Assembly: GCA_946544555.1 (NCBI GenBank) | Contig: CAMNMI010000045.1 | Location: 1-7,165, forward strand | Direction: 5' to 3' | DNA: 7,165 nucleotides | Origin: an uncultured Rickettsiales bacterium | Lineage (GTDB): Bacteria; Pseudomonadota; Alphaproteobacteria; Rickettsiales; Deianiraeaceae | Part shown: positions 1 to 5,285 of the stretch, in pieces | Layout: every line of letters starts with the position of its first letter | How positions within the stretch are numbered: position 1 is the first letter of the stretch | Notes under the pieces: model-generated | Seen by the model: only the letters and a program-made list of their open reading frames with translations | Told to the model about the DNA's origin: nothing | Database searches by the model: none | Made by a program: the position numbers and the translations under genes

Positions 1-1
1 G

Positions 2-391
2 ATAAAAGTTGAGGATAATTCTACATATAGAAATTCTATTAATAGTAATACTACACGTAGTAATTCTATAAGAAGTAATACTGTTAATAGAAATGTTTCC
101 AGTGGATATGGCAAACTGCGGAGCTCAACACGCGACAGAGAGGCGAGCATGAAAATCAATTCTGGCTACAAAAAATCTTGGCAAGATGAGGGCATTCAGC
201 TCAAACAAACGAACAAATATGTCAGAATTGAGGAGGAAGAAAACGAGAGTTTTGCCATTGGCGACAAGGTGGGACACGCAAAATTCGGCACCGGAACAAT
301 CAAAGGGATGTATGGAAAATTCTGCGAGGTGAAACTGGAAGATGGTAAAACCCGCGTCATTCCTGCGACAGAACTGGAAAAAATCAAATAA
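2..391 (+). CDS. uvrD: C-terminal end of UvrD/PcrA-type DNA helicase (5' partial)
   Basis: The frame is open from base 2 to the TAA at 389-391, giving 129 residues. The first ATG at 149 is internal, so the gene starts outside the window. The last 45 or so residues (GDKVGHAKFGTGTI, then KFCEVKLEDGKTRVI) resemble the small beta-barrel tail of UvrD/PcrA superfamily 1 helicases, where GDxVxHxKFGxGTV is typical. Those 3'-5' helicases act in nucleotide-excision and mismatch repair. The helicase motor domains are not in the window, so enzyme class rests on the tail alone. Before the tail is a low-complexity Asn/Ser/Thr/Arg linker (about residues 6-35). It is much more AT-rich than the rest and contains a tandem decapeptide. 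The stop overlaps the convergent hydrolase gene by 8 bp. A CarD/Tudor-like protein is the alternative, but the long upstream frame and motif favour UvrD. Confidence 0.66.
   Translation: MKVEDNSTYRNSINSNTTRSNSIRSNTVNRNVSSGYGKLRSSTRDREASMKINSGYKKSWQDEGIQLKQTNKYVRIEEEENESFAIGDKVGHAKFGTGTIKGMYGKFCEVKLEDGKTRVIPATELEKIK
29..88 (+). repeat. Tandem 30-bp in-frame repeat in helicase linker
   Basis: Two adjacent 30-bp units (29-58 and 59-88) match at 21 of 30 positions. They share aattctat and agtaatact at exactly 30-bp offset. In the helicase frame they encode RNSINSNTTR and SNSIRSNTVN, and a third partial unit (RNV) follows. The unit length is a multiple of three, so copy number can change without breaking the frame. 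It is probably a flexible linker between motor and tail domain. Confidence 0.7.
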
Positions 392-1109
392 TGCTGTCTT
401 TTCTCTTTCTTTTACGGCGCTTTTTGCGAACTGGTTGCGCAATACGTGTCGCCAATTTGATGTTGATGTAGTTTTCAAGCTCCTGCGCCATTTGCTCGCG
501 GCGATCTTTGTAGAGATGATCCGCACCATCAATAACCGACAAAGTCGTGATATTCAGTGCTGACTCGTTCATGTGGTAGACCATTTTTTCAACATCTTCC
601 AACGGCGTGAAATTGTCCTGATTGCCAGTAATTACAAGCCCCGGACAGAGACATGGATACAAAAATGTGTAGTTATACCTGTTTGCAAGTGGTGAAACAA
701 GCACAAAAGTTTCAATCTCTGGACGTCTAATCATCACATTTGTAGATACCCACGCTCCAAATGAATAGCCGGCAATCCAAAAATGCGAGGCATCTGGGTT
801 TTGCTCCTGCAACCAGTCAAGAGCAACCGAAGCATCGTAAATAGCATCTTCCTTGTCATTGAAAACACCATCGCTATGTTTAACTCCGCGGTAGTTAATT
901 CTCAAAACTGTGAACTCGCACTTGATGAAAACTTCCTCTATCTTTCGAACGATAACATTATTCAAGTCGCCACCGTAGCGAGGGTCAGGCGGCAAAATCA
1001 ACACAGCCGGACTGCCCCTTTTTGGATGATTGAAATACTTGCCTTCAATTCGGCCAGCAAGCCCGCGAAAATAGACATCAACTGTTAGATTTTTAGCATT
1101 GACTTCCAT
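384..1109 (-). CDS. Alpha/beta hydrolase (COG2945-like)
   Basis: A 241-residue serine hydrolase of the alpha/beta fold. The nucleophile elbow GYSFG places the catalytic Ser at 116. D165 in GNQDNFTP and H198 in GADHLY fit the acid and histidine of the triad. The N-terminal pattern (GLAGRIEGKYF, then GGDLNN, then INYRG) matches the conserved alphaproteobacterial COG2945 family, whose substrate is unknown. No signal peptide is visible, so it is probably cytosolic. The ATG lies one base after the rplT stop, which implies translational coupling in an rpmI-rplT-hydrolase operon. Most bacteria have pheS after rplT instead. Residues 225-238 form a strongly basic tail (KKRRKRKRK) beyond the fold. The TGA stop overlaps the convergent helicase gene by 8 bp. 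The family assignment is firm; the substrate is not predictable. Confidence 0.88.
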   Translation of the reverse strand: MEVNAKNLTVDVYFRGLAGRIEGKYFNHPKRGSPAVLILPPDPRYGGDLNNVIVRKIEEVFIKCEFTVLRINYRGVKHSDGVFNDKEDAIYDASVALDWLQEQNPDASHFWIAGYSFGAWVSTNVMIRRPEIETFVLVSPLANRYNYTFLYPCLCPGLVITGNQDNFTPLEDVEKMVYHMNESALNITTLSVIDGADHLYKDRREQMAQELENYINIKLATRIAQPVRKKRRKRKRKDSII

Positions 1110-1110
1110 G

Positions 1111-1455
1111 CTATTTTACTTTTTCAACAACTGCCTTGAAAACCGATGGTTCGTTGACTGCCAAGTCGGCCAACATTTTTCTGTTTATCAACACGCCAGC
1201 TTTGTGCATTTTGTCAATGAACGTTGAGTATTTCAAGCCCATTTCACGGAGTGCAGCATTCAAGCGGACAATCCACAACGAGCGAAACTCTCTTCTGCGG
1301 ACACGGCGATCGCGATAATTATACTGCAATGCCTTTTGAACTTTCTGCTTTGCAATGCGGTAACAAGTGCTGTTGCGGCCTTGATACCCCTTTGCCATCT
1401 TCAATATCTTTTTGTGTCTTTGATGACTTGTTAAACCTCTCTTTACTCTTGCCAT
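1111..1455 (-). CDS. rplT: 50S ribosomal protein L20
   Basis: A 114-residue protein of normal L20 length, starting MARVKRGLTSHQRHKKILK. The conserved stretches KGYQGR, YRDRRVRRREFRSLWI and the C-terminal LADLAVNEPSVF are all present. L20 binds 23S rRNA and is needed early in assembly of the large subunit. In several bacteria it also represses its own operon by binding the mRNA. The gene lies 16 bp after rpmI, the classical order, and is followed one base later by the hydrolase. No clear Shine-Dalgarno precedes the ATG; the 20 bases upstream are AT-rich. infC is not next to the pair in this window. Confidence 0.97.
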   Translation of the reverse strand: MARVKRGLTSHQRHKKILKMAKGYQGRNSTCYRIAKQKVQKALQYNYRDRRVRRREFRSLWIVRLNAALREMGLKYSTFIDKMHKAGVLINRKMLADLAVNEPSVFKAVVEKVK

Positions 1456-1471
1456 ATAAAAATTCTAAAAC

Positions 1472-1741
1472 TTAATGTAATTTCAAATTACACACTTTCA
1501 TCAACATTGGTGCGTCCTCAACCAAAATTGTTGTTCCTCTTTGTTCGCGTATCTGTCTTGCAGAGCGTTTGCGCATATTGTGTCGCTTATTTGCCTGTGT
1601 TGCTTTCACTAAACCAGTGGCGGTGAGCGAAAATCTTTTTTTTGCCGATGATTTAACTTTCAACTTGTAATTGCTCTTTTTGACGCTATTTTTGGCCTTA
1701 TTACCCGCACGAAGTTTGCGCATTTTCTTCAATTTTGGCAT
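1472..1741 (-). CDS. rpmI: 50S ribosomal protein L35 with N-terminal insertion
   Basis: The L35 core is clear: KSSAKKRFSLTATGLVKATQANKRH, then RKRSARQIREQRGTTIL, close to the Rickettsia-type L35 that I recall as about 68 residues. Here the product is 89 residues. I chose the second of two adjacent ATGs (1741) because it gives the canonical MPKLK start; using the ATG at 1744 adds one Met. After MPKLK comes an extra stretch of about 23 mostly basic residues, ending in a second KLK just before the core. An internal TTG (L28 counted from the ATG at 1744) could give a near-standard length of 63, so initiation there cannot be excluded. The gene is first in the minus-strand cluster and divergent from the pilin-like gene. 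Confidence 0.92.
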   Translation of the reverse strand: MPKLKKMRKLRAGNKAKNSVKKSNYKLKVKSSAKKRFSLTATGLVKATQANKRHNMRKRSARQIREQRGTTILVEDAPMLMKVCNLKLH

Positions 1742-1775
1742 CATACTTGGTCAGTTGATAAACAGTTTTTTTTAT

Positions 1776-1781
1776 TGTCAA
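1776..1781 (-). promoter_or_regulatory. Candidate -35 box for rpmI-rplT-hydrolase
   Basis: The minus strand carries an exact TTGACA 35-40 bases upstream of the rpmI ATGs. No good -10 hexamer is found at 16-18 bp spacing; the best nearby sequences are TATCAA at 15 bp and TTTATC closer in. The box is suggestive because it sits in the only gap upstream of the cluster, but only half of the promoter is convincing. Confidence 0.35.
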
Positions 1782-1798
1782 GCACATTTCAAACACTC

Positions 1799-1827
1799 TT
1801 GACATTTATCTCTCTTTCATCTATACT
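1799..1827 (+). promoter_or_regulatory. Sigma-70 promoter for the + strand prepilin-like gene
   Basis: TTGACA (1799-1804, exact consensus) is followed by a 17-bp spacer and TATACT (1822-1827, 5 of 6 matches to TATAAT). Transcription would start near 1834, giving a leader of about 22 bases before the ATG at 1856. This is the best promoter in the window. It points at the GA-tract reading frame, which supports that upstream region being transcribed as the beginning of the pilin-like gene. Confidence 0.75.
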
Positions 1828-1855
1828 CTCTTTGTTTAATAGCTATTTTGTTTAT

Positions 1856-2895
1856 ATGAAACTTATTAATTATTATATTGATATTATCTCTTCGCGCAGC
1901 GAGAGAGAGAGAGAGAGAGTAATTTAAACTTTGCATCATCTCTTAAATTTAAAAAATCTTTTACTCTTATAGAGTTATCTATTGTATTATTAATATTATC
2001 ACTTCTTGTAGGATCTTTATTAGTTGGTCGTCAAATTGTTGACCGTGCTAAAATTCAAAGAATTATCTTTGAGTTTGATTACTATGAGAAAGCGTTTCAT
2101 CAGTTTTATGATACGTATAGAGTGGTGCCGGGGAATTTGGATTATAAGACGTGTATAAAGCATGCGGAGTTTAGTGGGTGCGCTTGTAGTAATGCACATA
2201 GAAACACTTGCGGTGTGTATCCAGAAAAATCATGTGATGTCAAATATGATAACCAAACATGGTGCGCTAAACATACAGTGACAAGATCTATCAGTAAAAA
2301 AGTTGTATCATGTATGGGAATTCCGCAATACAATTCAATGATTCAGCTTAAAAAAGCTGGGTTAATAAATCAAGACAGCATGCGTTATGAGAGCGGGGAT
2401 TGGCTTACTGATACTTACGCTTGCATAATTCAATGGGATGGTAATTTGCTTGGTAGAGCCGCTGGATATACAAATATACATGAGGCTCGGGCAAGTTTTA
2501 ACCCAGATGTAGAAATTTATTTTAGAGGTTTGGGGCCAACGGAAACAATTCAATCTGGATATGAAGTTTATCGGAAATCATTAGTAAATCACAATGCAAT
2601 ATTCACGTTTTTGGATAAAAGCCATAATGGGTGGCATAGTATTGACCAAAACAGCGCAACTTTAAGTGCAAAAATGACAAGTGAATTGGATGCCAAGATA
2701 GATGATGGCAGGCCGGGAAGCGGTAGATTATTAGCATTAAAAGCTGGTTATAGTTTGATAAAAGACGATAATGAAACAAAAAAAGCAGTTTGTTATGACC
2801 AGCTTGTTGGTGATATTCAAAAATCTATTTATCATGCATCAACGAATTTGAAATATGGCTGTAATATGATGTATATCATGGAAGACGTGAAATAA
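1856..2895 (+). CDS. Prepilin-like secreted protein, start out of frame across a (GA)9 tract
   Basis: The pilin frame is open from 1882 to the TAA at 2893-2895. It reads LKFKKSFTLIELSIVL followed by a hydrophobic helix: a type IV prepilin/pseudopilin N-terminus, with cleavage expected before F (codon at 1960) and a mature part of about 311 residues. Next comes FYDTYRVVPGNLDY, matching FYQTYGYLPGDFP in the paralogue at 5286-6485. The C-terminal part has DAKIDDGRPGSG and a Cys near the end. No ATG, GTG or TTG precedes the leader in this frame; the first is a GTG at 2122, inside the mature domain. The ATG at 1856, about 22 bases after the predicted transcription start, is in another frame and stops at TAA 1925-1927. 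One GA unit fewer in the 1901-1919 tract would join them into 345 residues. So the gene is either phase-variable and OFF here, or frameshifted. An ATT/ATA start is a less likely alternative. Confidence 0.72.
1901..1919 (+). repeat. (GA)9 dinucleotide tract between start codon and prepilin signal
   Basis: Nine perfect GA units plus a final G. The tract encodes alternating Glu-Arg in the frame of the ATG at 1856. Frame arithmetic: with 8 or 11 units the ATG joins the prepilin frame; with 9 (as here) it meets TAA at 1925; with 10 it meets TAA at the bases now at 1920-1922. Dinucleotide tracts of this length are prone to slipped-strand mispairing. Confidence 0.9.
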
Positions 2896-2939
2896 CCCTT
2901 GCATCTTATTTTTCTCCTTCAACAGTGGCGTGTGGTCTC

Positions 2940-3028
2940 GCCTGCGTGGTGGAATTGGTAGACACAAGGGACTTAAAATCCCTCGAAGGTTAAACTTCAT
3001 GCCGGTTCAAGTCCGGCCGTAGGCACCA
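2940..3028 (+). tRNA. tRNA-Leu (UAA anticodon)
   Basis: A complete class II cloverleaf. The acceptor GCCTGCG (2940-2946) pairs with CGTAGGC (3018-3024), including one G-U. The anticodon stem AGGGA/TCCCT encloses loop CTTAAAA with anticodon TAA at 2974-2976, reading UUA and UUG. The long variable arm has a GAAG/CTTC stem, as expected for Leu. The T arm is GCCGG-TTCAAGT-CCGGC. Discriminator A is followed by an encoded CCA (3026-3028). It lies 44 bp after the pilin-like gene and 11 bp before tmk, so the two probably share a transcript that is cut at the tRNA 3' end. Confidence 0.97.
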
Positions 3029-3039
3029 CTTTTGCTTTT

Positions 3040-3663
3040 ATGTTTATAACATTTGAAGGAATAAATGGCTCTGGTAAAAGCACGCAAGCACGGTTGCTGG
3101 CTGACAATCTTCAAAAACTTGGGCGCGATGTTTTGCTGACAAAAGAGCCCGGTGGTGGTGGGGAGTTTTGTATGAAGCTCCGCAAATTGATTGTTGAGAC
3201 AAAGGAGATTTCCAAGTTGACAGAGCTGTTTTTGCTATATGCAGCACGCAACGAACACATTATTAAGCTCGTCCAGCCCGCTTTGGAAGCTGGTAAAATC
3301 GTCATCTGCGACAGATATGTTGACTCGTCATATGCCTATCAATGTTGCTATGAGTGGAAAAATGCTGACTTCGTCAGGGCATTGCATAACAAAATTGGTG
3401 GCCTGATGCCCGACTTGACATTCATGATGGATATAACCGTGCGCGAGTCGGAAGAGCGCTTGGCACCACTGATTTACTCGTCAACGGCCAACGAGGGCTA
3501 CAAAAAATACGATGAACTTGAAACCGAGCACATGCAGAAAATACTGGATGTTTATCACAAATTGGCTGATGAAAACAAAGACAGAATTGTCAAAATTGAT
3601 GGCATGAGAGCACCAGAAGATATTGAAAAACAGATTTTTGAAGTCGTCAAGCAACGATTATGA
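3040..3663 (+). CDS. tmk: Thymidylate kinase (dTMP kinase)
   Basis: A 207-residue P-loop kinase of usual length that phosphorylates dTMP to dTDP with ATP, in the cytosolic dTTP pathway. Visible motifs are the Walker A GINGSGKS (residues 7-14), the EPGG substrate loop (36-39), and DRYVDSSYAYQ (91-101), the family signature. Two positions are less typical: the residue after AYQ is Cys rather than Gly, and the LID region (about 136-160, SEERLAPLIYSSTANEGYKK) does not show the usual Arg-rich, LDRFE-like sequence. The P-loop has no extra Arg to compensate, as type I enzymes do. The ATG at 3040 directly precedes the P-loop strand and lacks a Shine-Dalgarno. The 3' end overlaps the convergent RelA/SpoT gene by 6 bp. 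Confidence 0.92.
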   Translation: MFITFEGINGSGKSTQARLLADNLQKLGRDVLLTKEPGGGGEFCMKLRKLIVETKEISKLTELFLLYAARNEHIIKLVQPALEAGKIVICDRYVDSSYAYQCCYEWKNADFVRALHNKIGGLMPDLTFMMDITVRESEERLAPLIYSSTANEGYKKYDELETEHMQKILDVYHKLADENKDRIVKIDGMRAPEDIEKQIFEVVKQRL

Positions 3664-5088
3664 TAACCTGCTGATTATCTCATTGCGCGCTTTGCCGGTG
3701 ATTGTGTAGTTCAACCAAACGCGGTTGACTTGTGGCTTCTCTGACTTGCAAATTGTCACTTTGTCTCCATTGTGGAGAATATAATCAATGCCAACATGCT
3801 GGCCGTTGACGACTGCGTAATCAAAATACACGCCGCTATCAGTGTCAATCGCAAAGGCAAAATCAAGCACGGTCGCGCGCCCGGGGAGCTCCACAACGTA
3901 GCCATCGTGCGTAAAAACGATGATGTGGTTCTCTGAAATCTCTGTCTTTGCATCGGACAAAACATTATTCTGGTTGCTCTCTTGGAGGATATTCAGCACC
4001 CTATTTATCCACGAGGCACGCAAGTATTTTAGCTTGTTGTCCGTGGTTATGCCCTGTTTGTATTTCCAGTGCGATGCTAGACCAAACTCATCCTCGTCAT
4101 GCATGGCTTTTGTGCGAATTTGAATGTCAACAATTCTGCCGCGCGGCCCCATGATTTTAGTGTGCAGAGAGCTATAACCATTGCTTTTTGGGATGCTAAT
4201 ATAGTCCTTGAATTTGCCCGGAATTGCGTTGTAATCAGTGTGGATGGCGCCCAGCGCGCGGTAGCAATCCTCCTTTGTATCAACAATAATGCGAAATGCA
4301 ATGATGTCTGAGACCTCTTCAAAAGCGATGTCGTTCTTGTGCATCTTCCTCCAAACAGAGTAAGGAGTTTTCTCACGGCCAAAAACCTGCGCATCAACGT
4401 TGTGCCTTTGCATGCTGTCTTGTAGCTCTTTTATGATGTCCTCAATCGCGTGTGAGCTGTCAAAATCCATTTTCAATTTGCCAATTTTCTGCACTATTTC
4501 AGCATATTCATCTGGTTTTAAAATACGAAATGACAAATCTTGTAGCTCATTTTTGATACGTTGCAAGCCAATTCTTTCCGCCAGCGGAGCATAAATTTCC
4601 AGCGTTTCCAGCGCGATTGTCTTCTGCTTTTCTGGCTTTTGAAATTCCAGCGTCCGCATGTTATGCACCCTGTCGCACAGCTTTACAATTAGCACTCGGA
4701 TGTCCTTTGACATGGCCAAAAACAGCTTACGGAAGTTCTCAACCTGCCGCGCTTGCTTCTCTTGAAACTGGATTTTCTCAAACTTCGTAACTCCTTCAAC
4801 AATGTTCCTCACGTCCTTTGAGAAGCGCGTTTCAATGTCTTTTGCGGTGTATTTAGTGTCCTCCACGACATCATGCAAAAGTGCAGCGATGACAGAATTC
4901 TCGTCAATATTTATCTTTGAAACTTCCAGCGCCACTGAAATCGGATGCACTGCATATGGCTCGCCTGACTTCCTCTTCTGCTCCTTGTGAGCTTCACAGC
5001 AAAAGTCGTATGCCTCAGCAATTTTTTCCAGTCCAAACCCTGGATTATCTTTTTGGACTTGCTGTAAGAACTCGCTTTTGCCAATCAT
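3658..5088 (-). CDS. RelA/SpoT homologue (HD-synthetase-TGS, short C-terminus)
   Basis: A (p)ppGpp synthetase/hydrolase for the stringent response, 476 residues from the ATG at 5088; a TTG directly upstream (5091) would add one residue. The N-terminal HD hydrolase domain has YAVHP, LLHDVVEDT (H72, D73, E76, D77) and KLCDRVHNMRTL, so hydrolase residues look intact. The synthetase domain has YSVWRKM, SDIIAFRI (D261), KDYISIPKSNGYSSLHT and VDIQIRT. In the last motif the usual catalytic Glu is Asp (D321). A TGS domain follows (IIVFTHDG to NGDKVTI, about 388-446). The protein ends right after WLNYTITGKARNEI, the start of the helical region. Full-length SpoT/Rel proteins run to about 700 residues with zinc-finger and ACT domains, so the regulatory end is missing. 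Synthetase activity is less certain than hydrolase. Convergent with tmk, 6-bp overlap. Confidence 0.93.
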   Translation of the reverse strand: MIGKSEFLQQVQKDNPGFGLEKIAEAYDFCCEAHKEQKRKSGEPYAVHPISVALEVSKINIDENSVIAALLHDVVEDTKYTAKDIETRFSKDVRNIVEGVTKFEKIQFQEKQARQVENFRKLFLAMSKDIRVLIVKLCDRVHNMRTLEFQKPEKQKTIALETLEIYAPLAERIGLQRIKNELQDLSFRILKPDEYAEIVQKIGKLKMDFDSSHAIEDIIKELQDSMQRHNVDAQVFGREKTPYSVWRKMHKNDIAFEEVSDIIAFRIIVDTKEDCYRALGAIHTDYNAIPGKFKDYISIPKSNGYSSLHTKIMGPRGRIVDIQIRTKAMHDEDEFGLASHWKYKQGITTDNKLKYLRASWINRVLNILQESNQNNVLSDAKTEISENHIIVFTHDGYVVELPGRATVLDFAFAIDTDSGVYFDYAVVNGQHVGIDYILHNGDKVTICKSEKPQVNRVWLNYTITGKARNEIISRLS

Positions 5089-5140
5089 CAAACTGATAAA
5101 ATATAAATAGATTTTATTTGCAAGATATTTGTTGCGCCGC

Positions 5141-5165
5141 CCGCGGCCACGCCCTCGCGGTTTTT
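5141..5165 (+). terminator. Hairpin followed by T-run (possible terminator)
   Basis: CCGC (5141-5144) pairs with GCGG (5157-5160), and GGC (5145-5147) with GCC (5151-5153), around a CAC loop with a small bulge; TTTTT follows at 5161-5165. It has the form of an intrinsic terminator for + strand transcripts, yet no + strand gene lies upstream. It could stop antisense transcription or simply be part of the GC-rich element. Confidence 0.35.
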
Positions 5166-5260
5166 AACCTCCTCGCTCTTCCGCCCTCGCTCCGCTCGGG
5201 CTACGCTCATCGGCCAAACTCGCTCCGCACAGCGCAACATTAATTGCCAAAATCACAAGC

Positions 5261-5277
5261 CACGGCCTGCGGCCGCG
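5261..5277 (-). terminator. Short hairpin after the pilin-like gene
   Basis: On the minus strand CGGCC-GCA-GGCCG forms a 5-bp GC stem, extendable by a G-U and a C-G pair, 9-25 bases after the pilin TAG. The T-rich stretch that follows is weak and about 10 bases away. It could attenuate or end the pilin transcript, but the call is tentative. Confidence 0.25.
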
Positions 5278-5285
5278 CAACCTAC

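Larger units (their letters stand above)
5131..5281. repeat. GC-rich intergenic element with imperfect inverted ends
   Basis: This is most of the 5089-5285 gap between RelA/SpoT and the pilin-like gene. It starts with GTTGCGC (5131-5137) and ends with its exact complement GCGCAAC (5275-5281). Extending inward, 14 of 18 bases still match as an inverted repeat. A further GCGCAAC lies at 5232-5238. The first 30 bases are 26 G or C, against strongly AT-rich flanks. Inside are three copies of CTCGCTC (5172, 5187, 5219) and several hairpins. No obvious target duplication flanks it. It may be a small mobile or REP-like palindromic element. Confidence 0.5.

Noticed and set aside
125..532. Minus-strand open frame of 135 codons
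   Set aside because: It is antisense to the helicase tail and hydrolase end, with no family resemblance; the + frame carries the recognisable motif.
783..1088. Plus-strand 101-codon frame
   Set aside because: Shadow of the hydrolase gene, which has a clear catalytic motif on the other strand.
2848..2877. TTGAAA-18-TATATC as a promoter for tRNA-Leu/tmk
   Set aside because: Only partial matches inside an AT-rich coding end; such pairs are expected by chance.
2896..2939. Terminator after the + strand pilin-like gene
   Set aside because: No GC hairpin with T-run in the 44 bp; transcription may run on into the tRNA.
4077..4397. Minus-strand 106-codon frame inside the RelA/SpoT gene
   Set aside because: Different frame of the same strand over conserved synthetase motifs; no independent signal.
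5172..5227. CTCGCTC repeats as a CRISPR-like array
   Set aside because: Units are about 7 bp with irregular short spacing; no 25-40 bp repeats or spacers.
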